The notes beneath the pieces are model-generated. The model was given only the letters and a program-made list of their open reading frames with translations. It was not told the DNA's origin and searched no databases. A program made the position numbers and the translations under genes. Positions 35,966 to 44,720 of a stretch of DNA of 64,000 nt are shown piece after piece; the first letter of the stretch is position 1, and the number at the start of each line of letters is the position of its first letter. Source of the stretch: Leuconostoc kimchii IMSNU 11154 (GTDB taxonomy: Bacteria; Bacillota; Bacilli; Lactobacillales; Lactobacillaceae); the NCBI RefSeq assembly GCF_000092505.1, contig NC_014136.1, positions 1,758,501 through 1,822,500 on the forward strand, given 5' to 3'.

Positions 35966-37231
35966 ATGCTAGTAACAAACGATCAAGTCGCTTTTGAAAA
36001 ATATCATTTATATCCGTCTGTAGGGTTATTAAATGACCCGAATGGTTTGGTGTATTTTAAGGGGCAATACCATGTGTTTTATCAATGGAACCCACACGCC
36101 TGTGACCATACTTATAAGGTATGGGGACACTTTGTTTCCGATGATTTAAAAACGTGGCGACGTGTTGAAACATCCTTGGAACCCTCACTTGAAAATTTAG
36201 ATAGTGCAGGTATTTACTCAGGAGCAGCCTTTGTTCACAATGACCGGTTATATGTCTTCTATACAGGTAATGTGCGGGATAGTGCTGGTCATAGTGTGAA
36301 GTCTTCTCAAATGTGGGCAGTCAGCGACGATGGCATTCATTTTGAAAAATTGGGTGAATTATTACCACATCCAGAGGGATTTACAAAAAACGTACGAGAT
36401 CCTATGGTTTGGCAAGGTAAAAATGGGCATTATTTTCTAATATTAGGTGCACAACATGATGATAATGTTGGTGATATCATTGTTTATGAATCTACCGATT
36501 TTAATCATTGGCACTACCGTGGATCAATACTAGGTGACCAGTTACTAGATGTTCGTGGTTATATGTTAGAGTGTCCGGGCTTTATTGAAGTTGATGGCAA
36601 ACAAATTTTAATGTTCTCACCACAAGGATTGGCGCCAGACGCTAAAAATCATCGTTATGAAAATATTCATAATACAGGTTATGTTATTGGTGAATTTAAT
36701 GAAACAACGGCACAATTTGATGTATCAACTGAATTCTTGGAAGTAGATAAGGGATTAGAGTTTTATGCGCCACAAACTCTAATTGCGCCAGATGGTCGGC
36801 GTATTATGTGGGGATGGGCTGGCATGATGACGCCCGAACGGGAAGAATTGGTACCAACTATTGCAAAACAGCAGTGGGTACACGTTTTAAGTTTACCGCG
36901 CGAATTGCATGTTGATGTGGATAACAGGTTAGTTCAAAAACCCATTACAGAAATTTTGAATCCTAAAGTATTAAAAGACTTTACTCATGTTGATACTGGT
37001 CAATATATAATAGAAACAGTCGATGATTGGCGTATACAATTTGGTGAGCACACGACATTAGAGCGACAGGGTGACACCGTTATTGTGACACGCCGTCAGT
37101 GGGAATCTGATGAAATTGAGCAACGTCAAATCACTGGTCATGTGAATAATTTAATATTGATTGTAGACATTGATGTGATTGAAGTTTATACTGATGATGG
37201 ACTCAGTGTAATGACATTTCGTTGGTTTTAG
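35966..37231 (+). CDS. scrB: Sucrose-6-phosphate hydrolase, GH32
   Basis: Cleaves imported sucrose-6-phosphate to glucose-6-phosphate and fructose. The five-bladed propeller catalytic residues are present: nucleophile Asp in LLNDPNGL, RDP in NVRDPMVW and the acid/base Glu in YMLECPGF. At 421 aa it is about 50-60 residues shorter than most ScrB proteins. The reduction is in the C-terminal beta-sandwich, though the normal end (DVIEVYTDDGLSVMTFRWF) is kept, so it is a compact rather than broken form. AAAGGGGAG precedes the ATG. Confidence 0.93.
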   Translation: MLVTNDQVAFEKYHLYPSVGLLNDPNGLVYFKGQYHVFYQWNPHACDHTYKVWGHFVSDDLKTWRRVETSLEPSLENLDSAGIYSGAAFVHNDRLYVFYTGNVRDSAGHSVKSSQMWAVSDDGIHFEKLGELLPHPEGFTKNVRDPMVWQGKNGHYFLILGAQHDDNVGDIIVYESTDFNHWHYRGSILGDQLLDVRGYMLECPGFIEVDGKQILMFSPQGLAPDAKNHRYENIHNTGYVIGEFNETTAQFDVSTEFLEVDKGLEFYAPQTLIAPDGRRIMWGWAGMMTPEREELVPTIAKQQWVHVLSLPRELHVDVDNRLVQKPITEILNPKVLKDFTHVDTGQYIIETVDDWRIQFGEHTTLERQGDTVIVTRRQWESDEIEQRQITGHVNNLILIVDIDVIEVYTDDGLSVMTFRWF

Positions 37232-37317
37232 GTTTGTCACTAGCCGAGGTAAACATGGCGCACAGATCGTTTTTATTGAAACGGTTGTAGGTTGTATATA
37301 GACAAAGGGGTAAAATT

Positions 37318-38190
37318 ATGGGTTTATTAGGTGCAATTGAAGCAGGTGGCACAAAGTTTGTTGTAGCTGTTGCTGATGAAAATTATAATGTCATTGAACG
37401 TTCAGCTTTTCCGACATTGGATGGTGAAAAAACACTAGATCAGGTCATTGCGTTCTTTGATCAATTTGATAACATTGATGCGATTGGCATTGCAGCATTT
37501 GGTCCAATTGATATTGTCACTAACTCTAAAACATATGGTTATGTCTTAGATACACCAAAACGTGGCTGGTCAGGCTATGACTTTTTGGGACGTATGAAAG
37601 CATGGCGTGATATCCCTTATTTCTGGACAACAGATGTTAACGGTGCTGGTTGGGCAGAATTTGAAACTGGTGCTGCAAAAGATGTTAATAACATGGTTTA
37701 TTTGACAGTTGGTACCGGTGTTGGTGCCGGAATCGTTTCTGGTGGCCACCTCGTGAGTGGTTACGGTCATCCTGAGGCGGGACATATTTTCTTACAAAAG
37801 CACCCAGAAGACACGTATGAAGGCCATTGTCCATTCCATGGCGACAATTGTTTAGAAGGGTTAGCTGCTGGACCAGCGATTGAAGCACGTTGGCAAATGA
37901 GTGCAAAAGAAATACCTGATGATCATTTAGCTTGGAAGATTGAAGCTTATTATTTAGCACAAGCTGCATTAGATTATACGATGATCTTACGTCCTGAAAA
38001 AATTATATTTGGTGGCGGTGTACCACATCGTGATATTTTGTTCCCACTCATTCGCGAAAGCTTTGCTGAACAAATGAGTGATTACTTAGAAGTGCCGGAT
38101 TTAGATGATTACATTGTACCCGTAGCAAATGGTGACAATGCTGGTATCTTAGGTTGCTTCTACCTTGCTAAGACATTATTAACAGCTTAA
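37318..38190 (+). CDS. scrK: Fructokinase, ROK family
   Basis: Phosphorylates the fructose released by ScrB. The 290-aa protein starts GAIEAGGTKFVVAVAD, has GIAAFGPIDI, WTTDVNGAGWAE, LTVGTGVGAGIV and the zinc-binding segment HPEAGHIFLQKHP with CPFHGDNCLEGLAAGPA, all typical of bacterial fructokinases rather than glucokinases. AAAGGGG precedes the ATG. The 86-bp gap after scrB holds a LacI-type operator-like motif and a possible weak promoter, so scrK may also be expressed separately. Confidence 0.94.
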   Translation: MGLLGAIEAGGTKFVVAVADENYNVIERSAFPTLDGEKTLDQVIAFFDQFDNIDAIGIAAFGPIDIVTNSKTYGYVLDTPKRGWSGYDFLGRMKAWRDIPYFWTTDVNGAGWAEFETGAAKDVNNMVYLTVGTGVGAGIVSGGHLVSGYGHPEAGHIFLQKHPEDTYEGHCPFHGDNCLEGLAAGPAIEARWQMSAKEIPDDHLAWKIEAYYLAQAALDYTMILRPEKIIFGGGVPHRDILFPLIRESFAEQMSDYLEVPDLDDYIVPVANGDNAGILGCFYLAKTLLTA

Positions 38191-38197
38191 AATTAAC

Positions 38198-38253
38198 AAA
38201 AATAGCCATACCCTAGATAGACTAAAAAAGTTTATCTGGCGTGGCTATTTTTT
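38198..38253. terminator. Bidirectional terminator between scrK and the RNase H-like gene
   Basis: Outer stem AAAATAGCCA/TGGCTATTTT with an inner stem AGATAGACT/AGTTTATCT (one G-T). It lies partly within the 3' end of the convergent RNase H-like gene. Confidence 0.85.
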
Positions 38254-38621
38254 AGTGCTTGTAATGCAAGATTATGAGCGCCAAGGTTAGATTTTTCAGG
38301 AATCCACTGGCTTAACACAATCGTATGTGAGGCTAATAAGGACATAATAATATCGACAAGCGGTTGGTAATGTTTAGCGTAGTTTTTATGAAGTGCATCA
38401 ATTACAATTTGTGAGTCGCTGTATATTTGTAGCATATCAGTCGTATTTGGTAATTGCTGTAGTGCCCAAATTAAGCCATAAAATTCAGCTTCGTGATTAT
38501 CTTTTGTCATCCGAATACGTGTTTTAAGTTGTTTTTGCTGTTTATTAATAATCATAACTGCACCAGCAGCGCTCAAACCAGACGTGACATGACGAGCTGC
38601 ATCAAAATAAAGGGTTATCAA
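38232..38621 (-). CDS. RNase HI-like protein (reverse-transcriptase-like fold)
   Basis: 129 aa. The RNase H fold is clear: YFDAARHVTSG (first Asp), NHEAEFYGLIWAL (Glu) and IYSDSQIVIDALH (second Asp). The last catalytic Asp, normally in NxxxDxLA, is replaced by His in NLGAHNLAL. Many short Firmicutes homologues (YpeP/YpdQ-like) show similar variation, so it may act with a three-residue site, or bind RNA-DNA hybrids without cutting. Its 3' end runs into the scrK terminator. I see no good ribosome-binding site upstream. Confidence 0.82.
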   Translation of the reverse strand: MITLYFDAARHVTSGLSAAGAVMIINKQQKQLKTRIRMTKDNHEAEFYGLIWALQQLPNTTDMLQIYSDSQIVIDALHKNYAKHYQPLVDIIMSLLASHTIVLSQWIPEKSNLGAHNLALQALKNSHAR

Positions 38622-38807
38622 GACATTAGTTCTCCCATTCGACTAGTATGTTAAATTTGAAAAAATGTTTCTAGATTAAATTATACCGTGTTTTCTAAGG
38701 AAAGTTATCCAAATTCAATTAAAATACATGGTAAAATAAAGAGTAGCAACTCATGATGATAGACCAGACAACAAATTTAAAATAGCTAAGCAAAGTAGAG
38801 GCAAAAT

Positions 38808-39209
38808 ATGGTACCTAAACGCGGTTTTTTTCAACCATTAGATATAGCAGGACAAATTGGCTGGTTATGGTGGCTAATCTTTCTGATGGCTGGCATAATT
38901 GTATGGGGTGAAATGGCATTTAAAATTGAAATCATTTCAATGGCGTATATTTTAGCGGTATTAGCCTTAGGCGTCGCACTAATTTTACGTCGACGTATTT
39001 ATGTTGCCGGCTCACAATTATTTTTAGGACGCGTCTTTGTGTCAGATTACGAAAAAATCTCTTTGACAGCCATAGAAAATTGGCAATTAAAGGGGCGTGT
39101 CTTGTCATTTACACGTGCTGGGCGTGTACGTAAATATTTGTTGAGTCAAAATATTGCGAATCAGATTAAGGAATATATGAATATCTATGATGGAAAAAAC
39201 AATAATTAA
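38808..39209 (+). CDS. EbsA family membrane protein
   Basis: 133 aa matching EbsA, first described in enterococci next to genes for cell-surface properties and widespread in Lactobacillales before rluD-type genes. It has two membrane helices near residues 18-35 and 42-60, then RRRIYVAGSQLFLGRV and a soluble beta-rich tail. Function is unknown. AGAGG precedes the ATG, and TAAAAT near 38735 is a candidate -10. It overlaps the pseudouridine synthase gene by 23 bases. Confidence 0.83.
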   Translation: MVPKRGFFQPLDIAGQIGWLWWLIFLMAGIIVWGEMAFKIEIISMAYILAVLALGVALILRRRIYVAGSQLFLGRVFVSDYEKISLTAIENWQLKGRVLSFTRAGRVRKYLLSQNIANQIKEYMNIYDGKNNN

Positions 39210-40113
39210 TATTACAACGCAAGTTGGCCGTATTGATGCTATTTTGGCAAAAGAGGACTTACAATACTCAAGGACAACATTAGCGGAATGGTTACAAAAT
39301 GGGCATATTTTGGTTAACAATAATAAAGTAAAACGCTCTTATAAAGTCAGCGTGGGAGACACAATTAGCATTTTTCCGCCTGAAGTGGCTTCAACTGAGA
39401 TTATTGCTGAAGATATACCACTTGATATTGTTTACGAAGATAACGATATTTTAGTGGTTAACAAGCCACAGGGGATGGTAGTTCACCCAGCTGCCGGACA
39501 TTCTTCAGGAACGCTTGTCAATGCTTTACTACATCACGCACCGTTGTCGACAATTAATGGCACGTTTCGGCCGGGAATCGTCCACCGTATTGATCGCGAT
39601 ACAAGTGGCTTATTGATGGTTGCTAAAAACGATGTTGCACACAAAGCCTTGTCTGCACAATTAAAAGCGCATAAAAATGATCGTATTTATTATGCGCTAG
39701 TGCGTGGTGAATTTTCTGAAGATTCAGGTACAATCAACGCACCAATTGGACGTCATCCAGTTGATCGTAAGAGGCAAGCTGTTCAAGTAGGTGGGCGTGA
39801 GGCAATAACACATTTTGAAGTTGTTCATCGCTATGTTGGTTTCACGTTATTAAAGGTGCGTTTAGAAACTGGACGTACACATCAGATTCGCGTGCATTTA
39901 ACCTATATTGGACATCCTATAGTAGGAGATCCGGTTTACGGAAATGCGCAAAAATTAGCTGACGTATCTCTAATGGGACAGTTGTTGCATGCTAAAACAT
40001 TGTCATTAACGCAACCAACAACTGGTGAAGAATTGAGATTTGATAGTTCACTACCAACCTATTTTCAGGAAGCTTTGGCAACACTCACACCGATTAATCA
40101 AACCGATATTTAA
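39187..40113 (+). CDS. RluD-type 23S rRNA pseudouridine synthase
   Basis: Converts specific uridines to pseudouridine in rRNA. The 308-aa protein has an N-terminal S4 domain (GRIDAILAKEDLQYSRTTLAEWLQNGHILVNN) and the catalytic domain with HRIDRDTSGLLMVAK, where the Asp is the nucleophile, plus LETGRTHQIRVHL. RluC/RluD/YlyB subfamilies cannot be separated with confidence. Adjacent ATGs at 39187 and 39190 are both possible; AAGGA lies about 14 bases upstream. Its end is followed by the pyrR region. Confidence 0.92.
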   Translation: MMEKTIINITTQVGRIDAILAKEDLQYSRTTLAEWLQNGHILVNNNKVKRSYKVSVGDTISIFPPEVASTEIIAEDIPLDIVYEDNDILVVNKPQGMVVHPAAGHSSGTLVNALLHHAPLSTINGTFRPGIVHRIDRDTSGLLMVAKNDVAHKALSAQLKAHKNDRIYYALVRGEFSEDSGTINAPIGRHPVDRKRQAVQVGGREAITHFEVVHRYVGFTLLKVRLETGRTHQIRVHLTYIGHPIVGDPVYGNAQKLADVSLMGQLLHAKTLSLTQPTTGEELRFDSSLPTYFQEALATLTPINQTDI

Positions 40114-40158
40114 TTTGGAAGGAGAATATGTGACAAATAGTCATGTATTAAAATTACT

Positions 40159-40686
40159 ATGGCAAATAAAGAAGTGCTTGATAATGCATCTCTCCAGCGT
40201 GCATTAACGCGTATTACTTATGAAATTATTGAACGTAACAAGGGGGGCCAAGATTTGGTTCTTGTAGGGATTAAAACTCGTGGTGAGTTTTTAGCTCATC
40301 GTATCGCAAGTAGATTGGAACAACTCGAAGAAGTGAAAATTCCTGTTATGGCAATTGATATTACAAATTTCCGCGATGATGTTTTAAATCATGATGATAG
40401 CCTAGGATTAAATGATGAAGAGAGAACGAATATTGCTGATAAAAACATCGTACTAATTGATGATGTTTTATTTACTGGCCGTACGATTCGTGCAGCGTTG
40501 GATGCCTTGATTCATATTGGCCGTCCAAAAACAATTTCTTTAGCGGTTTTGGTTGATCGTGGGCATCGAGAACTGCCAATCCGTGCAGATTTTGTTGGTA
40601 AAAATATTCCAACAGCTCAAAACGAAAAAATTAAAGTTTTCGTTCAAGAAATTGATGGCCGTGATGCGGTTGAAATTGTACACTGA
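40159..40686 (+). CDS. pyrR: PyrR, pyrimidine attenuation regulator / uracil phosphoribosyltransferase
   Basis: RNA-binding regulator of pyr genes that also has UPRTase activity. 175 aa with [31 protein letters not shown], the PRPP motif [19 protein letters not shown] and [19 protein letters not shown]. All main motifs are intact; Tyr stands where B. subtilis has the RNA-contacting His22. The only usable start, ATG 40159, has no ribosome-binding site. A strong one (GGAAGGAG) lies 30 bases earlier in front of ATGTGA, a start-stop. I found no PyrR-binding attenuator before it or before the next gene. Next genes are degenerate carA and carB. Confidence 0.9.
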   Translation: MANKEVLDNASLQRALTRITYEIIERNKGGQDLVLVGIKTRGEFLAHRIASRLEQLEEVKIPVMAIDITNFRDDVLNHDDSLGLNDEERTNIADKNIVLIDDVLFTGRTIRAALDALIHIGRPKTISLAVLVDRGHRELPIRADFVGKNIPTAQNEKIKVFVQEIDGRDAVEIVH

Positions 40687-40745
40687 TAGGAGACTGTGCG
40701 TCTTATTTAGTTGATTTAGATAAAGAGTCGTACATATTAAAAAAC

Positions 40746-41828
40746 ATGATGAAACGTCACTTAATCCTTGAAGATGGTACGATATTTCAAGGCCTTGGTT
40801 TTGGTTCGCCAGCAACTACATTTGGAGAAATTATTTTTCATACAGCCATGACTGGCTATCAAGAAATCATTACTGATCCTATTTATGATGGGCAGATGAT
40901 TGTTTTTGCGATGCCGGTTATTGGTGCTGCCGGCATTCATGCGGAGGCATATGAATCAGTAAAACCAACGATTAGCGGCATGATTGTTCATGACTTAGCT
41001 GAAGTCTCTGTCAATCGTCAACGTCGTATGAATTTGGATCGATTTTTAAAACAGCATAATATTCCAGGCCTATACCAAGTAGATACTCGGCAACTCATTC
41101 GTCATTTACGTGAAACAGGGCCACAAAAGGCAACAATCGTTGACTATGCAGATGAGCACGCTGTAGACCAATTAGTGGCAACTGTTTTAACTAATAAGCA
41201 GGTTCAAAATACAGCGACCCCAAAAGCATATGCTAACCCTGGTAGAGGTCGTCATATTGTTGTCATTGATTTTGGACTAAAACACGGTATTTTACGCATG
41301 TTAGGTGATTATGATGCCAATGTATCGGTATTGCCTTACACGACTAGTGTAGAAGAAGTTTTAACTTTAGACCCTGACGGTATTATTTTATCTACGGGAC
41401 CAGGCGATCCTAGAACATTACCAGAAAGCGTTTTGACGTTGATAAGAGTGTTACAGTCAAAAGTACCAATGTTAGGAATTGGTTTAGGTCATGAGTTATT
41501 TGCTTTGGCAAATGGCGCAGAACTTAAACCATTACCGTCAGAACATCATGGTATGAACCATCCGATTCAAGAAATCATTTCTCGTCAAATATTTTATGCC
41601 ATGCAAGGTCAGGGCTATGCTGTAGATGAGGGGACCATTAACCGAAAGAAGCTATTTGTGACCTATCGTGATTTGGTGGATGGTGCTGTTCAAGGGTTGC
41701 GGCATCGTGAATTTCCAGCGTTTAGTGTCCAATTTTTTCCAGATGCGGCACCGGGCCCACTTGAAGCAACGGCTGTATTTGCTGATTTTTTTGAAACGGT
41801 AGAAGATTATGTCGAACAGTACAATTAA
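40746..41828 (+). CDS. carA: Degenerate carbamoyl-phosphate synthase small subunit (glutaminase-dead CarA)
   Basis: 360 aa, full CarA length and layout: N-terminal domain with EIIFHTAMTGYQEIITDP and LYQVDTRQLIRHLRE, then a class I glutaminase fold with DFGLKHGILRML, LSTGPGDP and HHGMNHP. The active site is gone: the nucleophile Cys is Gly246 (GIGLGHE instead of GICLGHQ), the His is Phe331 and the Glu is Asp333 (QFFPDA instead of QYHPEA). It therefore cannot release ammonia from glutamine. There is no ribosome-binding site; TTGATT/CATATT lie suitably before the ATG for a leaderless start. It overlaps the carB-like gene by 20 bases. A regulatory or structural role is my inference. Confidence 0.85.
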   Translation: MMKRHLILEDGTIFQGLGFGSPATTFGEIIFHTAMTGYQEIITDPIYDGQMIVFAMPVIGAAGIHAEAYESVKPTISGMIVHDLAEVSVNRQRRMNLDRFLKQHNIPGLYQVDTRQLIRHLRETGPQKATIVDYADEHAVDQLVATVLTNKQVQNTATPKAYANPGRGRHIVVIDFGLKHGILRMLGDYDANVSVLPYTTSVEEVLTLDPDGIILSTGPGDPRTLPESVLTLIRVLQSKVPMLGIGLGHELFALANGAELKPLPSEHHGMNHPIQEIISRQIFYAMQGQGYAVDEGTINRKKLFVTYRDLVDGAVQGLRHREFPAFSVQFFPDAAPGPLEATAVFADFFETVEDYVEQYN

Positions 41829-44322
41829 CAAAGAAATTAAAAAAGTTTTATTTATAGGTGCAGGGTCTAATGACTTTGGACGTGAAGCTGAGCATGATGC
41901 TGCTATTTATCAGGTCATGCCTGAATTACGTGGTCATGGTGTCGAGGTTTTTGTGATTGATGAAAATCCCTATGCTTTATCTCTTGAAAGCCTAGCGGCG
42001 ACAACGTTTTGGCAGCAACTGACCGTTGAAAATATCAAGAACATTATTCGAGAACATCAAATTGATACGGTTGCGCCACTATTTGGTGGACAATCATCAT
42101 TGAGATTATGGGCAGAAGTGGTACAGAGCTGGACGCATGGTGATGGTACAGTGCCACACACATTGGGATTAACCATTGATATGCTGCTCAAAGTGAACAA
42201 TTTACCTGCAATGACAGCATTTATGTCAGATCATGGGCTGCCTGTTATTAATAATTATGTAGTAAAAGCTCAAGATGAGGCTAATGAATTATTACGAGAA
42301 CTACAATTACCATTGATGGTTCGTGCTTTACATCCGAAGCAAACAAATACGCGTCATGTGGTAGAGCGTTTGGATGATTTTGAAGAGGCAATTAATCTGG
42401 CAAAAGTTCAGTCTGTGACACAAGAAGTTATTATTTCACGAGCAATTAACGGTCTAAAAGAAGTTAGTTTAGAGGTGTTACGTGATTTTCGTGGCAATAA
42501 AATGCAAATTGGGGCTAGTGAAGATATGGACCCTATTGGTATTCATACGTCAGATTCGTTGAGCGTATCGCCGATTTTAACAATTCAAGATCAACTTATT
42601 GGTAAAATGCGCGATTATGCCTTTAGAGTAGCAGATATGATACGGCTACAAGGTATTATGCATGTGCAATTTGCAGTTGACGATGAGACGCGTAGAATTT
42701 ATATCATTAAGGTGTCGCCTTACATTGATCAAATGGCCACACGAATGGCACTTGCGACAGGTTATCCAACAATGCTTGTGGCGGTTAATTTAGCCATGGG
42801 CATTGCATTAGAAGATATTGTATTACCGCATAATTTTGGTATTAACGCTGCGATGATGGAACCGATGATGGATCATGTTGTTGTGAAATTGCCAGTATTC
42901 CCGTTTGGTGAATTAGCAGAAGCAGGTGTGTCAGTTAAAAGGCAACTTAATAGTGTTCAGAAATCTATTGGTACCACACTTGGCTTTGGTCGGACGTTTA
43001 TTGAATCATTAGAAAAAGCTATCAGATCAGCGCACTTCAATAATGCTAGTTTTTCACCGACGAATATGGCTAATATTAATGATGATGAACTCATACAACA
43101 ACTTATTCATCCACAAGATAATCGTGTTTTGTTACTCATTGAAGCAATTAGACGTGGTTATGAGATAGATGAGCTTGCTGAATTGACCGCTATTGACGAA
43201 TTTTATTTTTATCAATTAAAACATTTGCATACACTTGAAGTTGAAATTGAAGCGGATACAGATAATATTCAGTCTTTGAGGCGTGGTAAGCGATATGGTT
43301 TATCAGATGGTTTATTGGCTCGATTTTGGCATACGGATTTTAATATCATTCGTACATTAGCAAAAGAAAATAATATTAGCGTTTCTTACAAGGCAGTGGA
43401 ACCCTCGGCTGGTGAATTTCCAGAAAATGCGCGTCAATACTATGCAACATATGAAACAGAAAATGAGTCCGTCCAAATTCATGAAAATGCCGTATTAGTC
43501 ATTGGATCAGGTGCTTTTCGTATGGGGGATGCAGCATCGGGCGGTTATGCGACAACGATAACTTTGTCTGAATTACGGCGTCTACAGTATCCAACTATTA
43601 TTATGAATAATAATCCAAGTGATGCAACCTTGTTACCACACTTGGCAGATAAACAATATCTTGAGCCACTTGAAATTTCAGATGTTATGCGCGTGGTGGA
43701 ACTCGAAAAACCACAGTTTATTGTTATTCCAGGTAATCGACGAAAGTTGATAAAAGCTTTGCGTAACTTGGGGCAGCGTGTGGTTATCCTACCAAAAGAA
43801 CGGCATACCCCCAATGGGCCCAATGAAAATCAGTCAGAGTTTGCTTTGAATTTTTTTTATGATGGGCATGATAGTTATCCAATAAATGTGACCCAACATA
43901 TGGCAGGTGAGATGCGTATCATTCCTCAAATCGCCAAAATGCCAGATGATCACTTGGCAACACATATTGATAATCCAGGTGTATATCAAGTGATTTGGCA
44001 TCAGAATACGATACATTGGAAAGAACATGTTGATATATCAAATATTGGACATGATACGTGGTTGCGGCCAATGCCGTTTGGTCAGGTAGCGTATTTAACA
44101 AAAGCCATGCAGATTCAATGGATTCGTCTCACTATCAGAGCAGCGATTGAGGAGATGACTGAGGAGGACCACGTGATATTATCCACAGTTAATGCGCGTT
44201 TAATGACGGATCAATTAGGCATGATAGCTTCTGATGTCAATTATCGTTTGCATCTACAGCCGAATAAAGTGATAGATGGGACAAGATTTGAAATAGGTGT
44301 GAGTGTGCAACGCTATGGGTGA
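41809..44322 (+). CDS. carB: Degenerate, shortened carbamoyl-phosphate synthase large subunit (CarB-like pseudoenzyme)
   Basis: 837 aa against about 1,060-1,070 for true CarB. The first half aligns along its length (PLFGGQSSLR, DPIGIHTSDS, LATGYP, FGRTFIESLEKAIRS). The ATP-grasp Gly loop has become HPKQTNT (about 175-181), and the metal/ATP triad ExNxR is KVSPY (301-305). The oligomerisation part is kept (YKAVEPSAGEFPENARQYYATYE). The second half begins normally (VLVIGSGAFRMG, IIMNNNPSDATLLPHLADKQYLEPL) but only about 285 residues remain instead of about 520, so most of the second ATP-grasp and the allosteric domain are missing. No frameshift or stop is seen. Catalysis is very unlikely. Confidence 0.85.
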   Translation: MSNSTINKEIKKVLFIGAGSNDFGREAEHDAAIYQVMPELRGHGVEVFVIDENPYALSLESLAATTFWQQLTVENIKNIIREHQIDTVAPLFGGQSSLRLWAEVVQSWTHGDGTVPHTLGLTIDMLLKVNNLPAMTAFMSDHGLPVINNYVVKAQDEANELLRELQLPLMVRALHPKQTNTRHVVERLDDFEEAINLAKVQSVTQEVIISRAINGLKEVSLEVLRDFRGNKMQIGASEDMDPIGIHTSDSLSVSPILTIQDQLIGKMRDYAFRVADMIRLQGIMHVQFAVDDETRRIYIIKVSPYIDQMATRMALATGYPTMLVAVNLAMGIALEDIVLPHNFGINAAMMEPMMDHVVVKLPVFPFGELAEAGVSVKRQLNSVQKSIGTTLGFGRTFIESLEKAIRSAHFNNASFSPTNMANINDDELIQQLIHPQDNRVLLLIEAIRRGYEIDELAELTAIDEFYFYQLKHLHTLEVEIEADTDNIQSLRRGKRYGLSDGLLARFWHTDFNIIRTLAKENNISVSYKAVEPSAGEFPENARQYYATYETENESVQIHENAVLVIGSGAFRMGDAASGGYATTITLSELRRLQYPTIIMNNNPSDATLLPHLADKQYLEPLEISDVMRVVELEKPQFIVIPGNRRKLIKALRNLGQRVVILPKERHTPNGPNENQSEFALNFFYDGHDSYPINVTQHMAGEMRIIPQIAKMPDDHLATHIDNPGVYQVIWHQNTIHWKEHVDISNIGHDTWLRPMPFGQVAYLTKAMQIQWIRLTIRAAIEEMTEEDHVILSTVNARLMTDQLGMIASDVNYRLHLQPNKVIDGTRFEIGVSVQRYG

Positions 44323-44608
44323 TAGTAAAAAATATACTGTACATGTTTTTACTGGTGTTACCCTGAATCAAGATGCTTCTGGACAATACGTTCCTCGTGC
44401 TGAATCGATGCCTCATATTTGGCGAACCGGAAAACATACAAAAGGCCAATTCAAAAAGATTGGTCAAATATTTATAACAGAAACAGGTCAAGCAGTTGCC
44501 GTGATAGGGGTTGAAAAGTTGAAATTTAGCCAACGGCATGATTTTGTTCCCTTGCAACGTTGGACAAATTTGTATGTTGAGCAGACAAAATTGCAACTAT
44601 GGTTATAG
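44315..44608 (+). CDS. 97-aa protein of unknown function overlapping the carB-like gene
   Basis: Begins MGDSKKYTVHVFTGVTLNQD and ends YVEQTKLQLWL. ATG 44315 overlaps the carB-like stop by 8 bases; a GTG at 44303 is a less likely start. It contains GKHTKGQFKKIGQIF and a basic, aromatic, beta-rich composition without Cys, signal peptide or membrane helix. I do not recognise the family. It ends before a bidirectional terminator, so it is the last gene of the pyrR-carA-carB unit and probably works with it. Confidence 0.7.
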   Translation: MGDSKKYTVHVFTGVTLNQDASGQYVPRAESMPHIWRTGKHTKGQFKKIGQIFITETGQAVAVIGVEKLKFSQRHDFVPLQRWTNLYVEQTKLQLWL

Positions 44609-44647
44609 ACTGGACAAATTATGTTATGATTTTTTCTTGAATAAATG

Positions 44648-44687
44648 AATAAAAGGCCAAGTATCTGTGCATACTTGGTCTTTTATT
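44648..44687. terminator. Bidirectional terminator between the carB-like unit and the MFS gene
   Basis: About 17-bp stem around AAAAGGCCAAGTAT / ATACTTGGTCTTTT (one G-T), six-base loop, A and T tracts on both sides. Confidence 0.92.
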
Positions 44688-44720
44688 TATTTAAAGTCAC
44701 TAGGTAGGCAAGTTTACCAG

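Noticed and set aside
40128-40133. ATG at 40132 (after the strong SD) as pyrR start
   Set aside because: It is followed at once by TGA and is not in the pyrR frame.
40687-40745. PyrR-dependent attenuator between pyrR and the carA-like gene
   Set aside because: No terminator with a T tract and no sequence close to the PyrR-binding loop consensus could be found.
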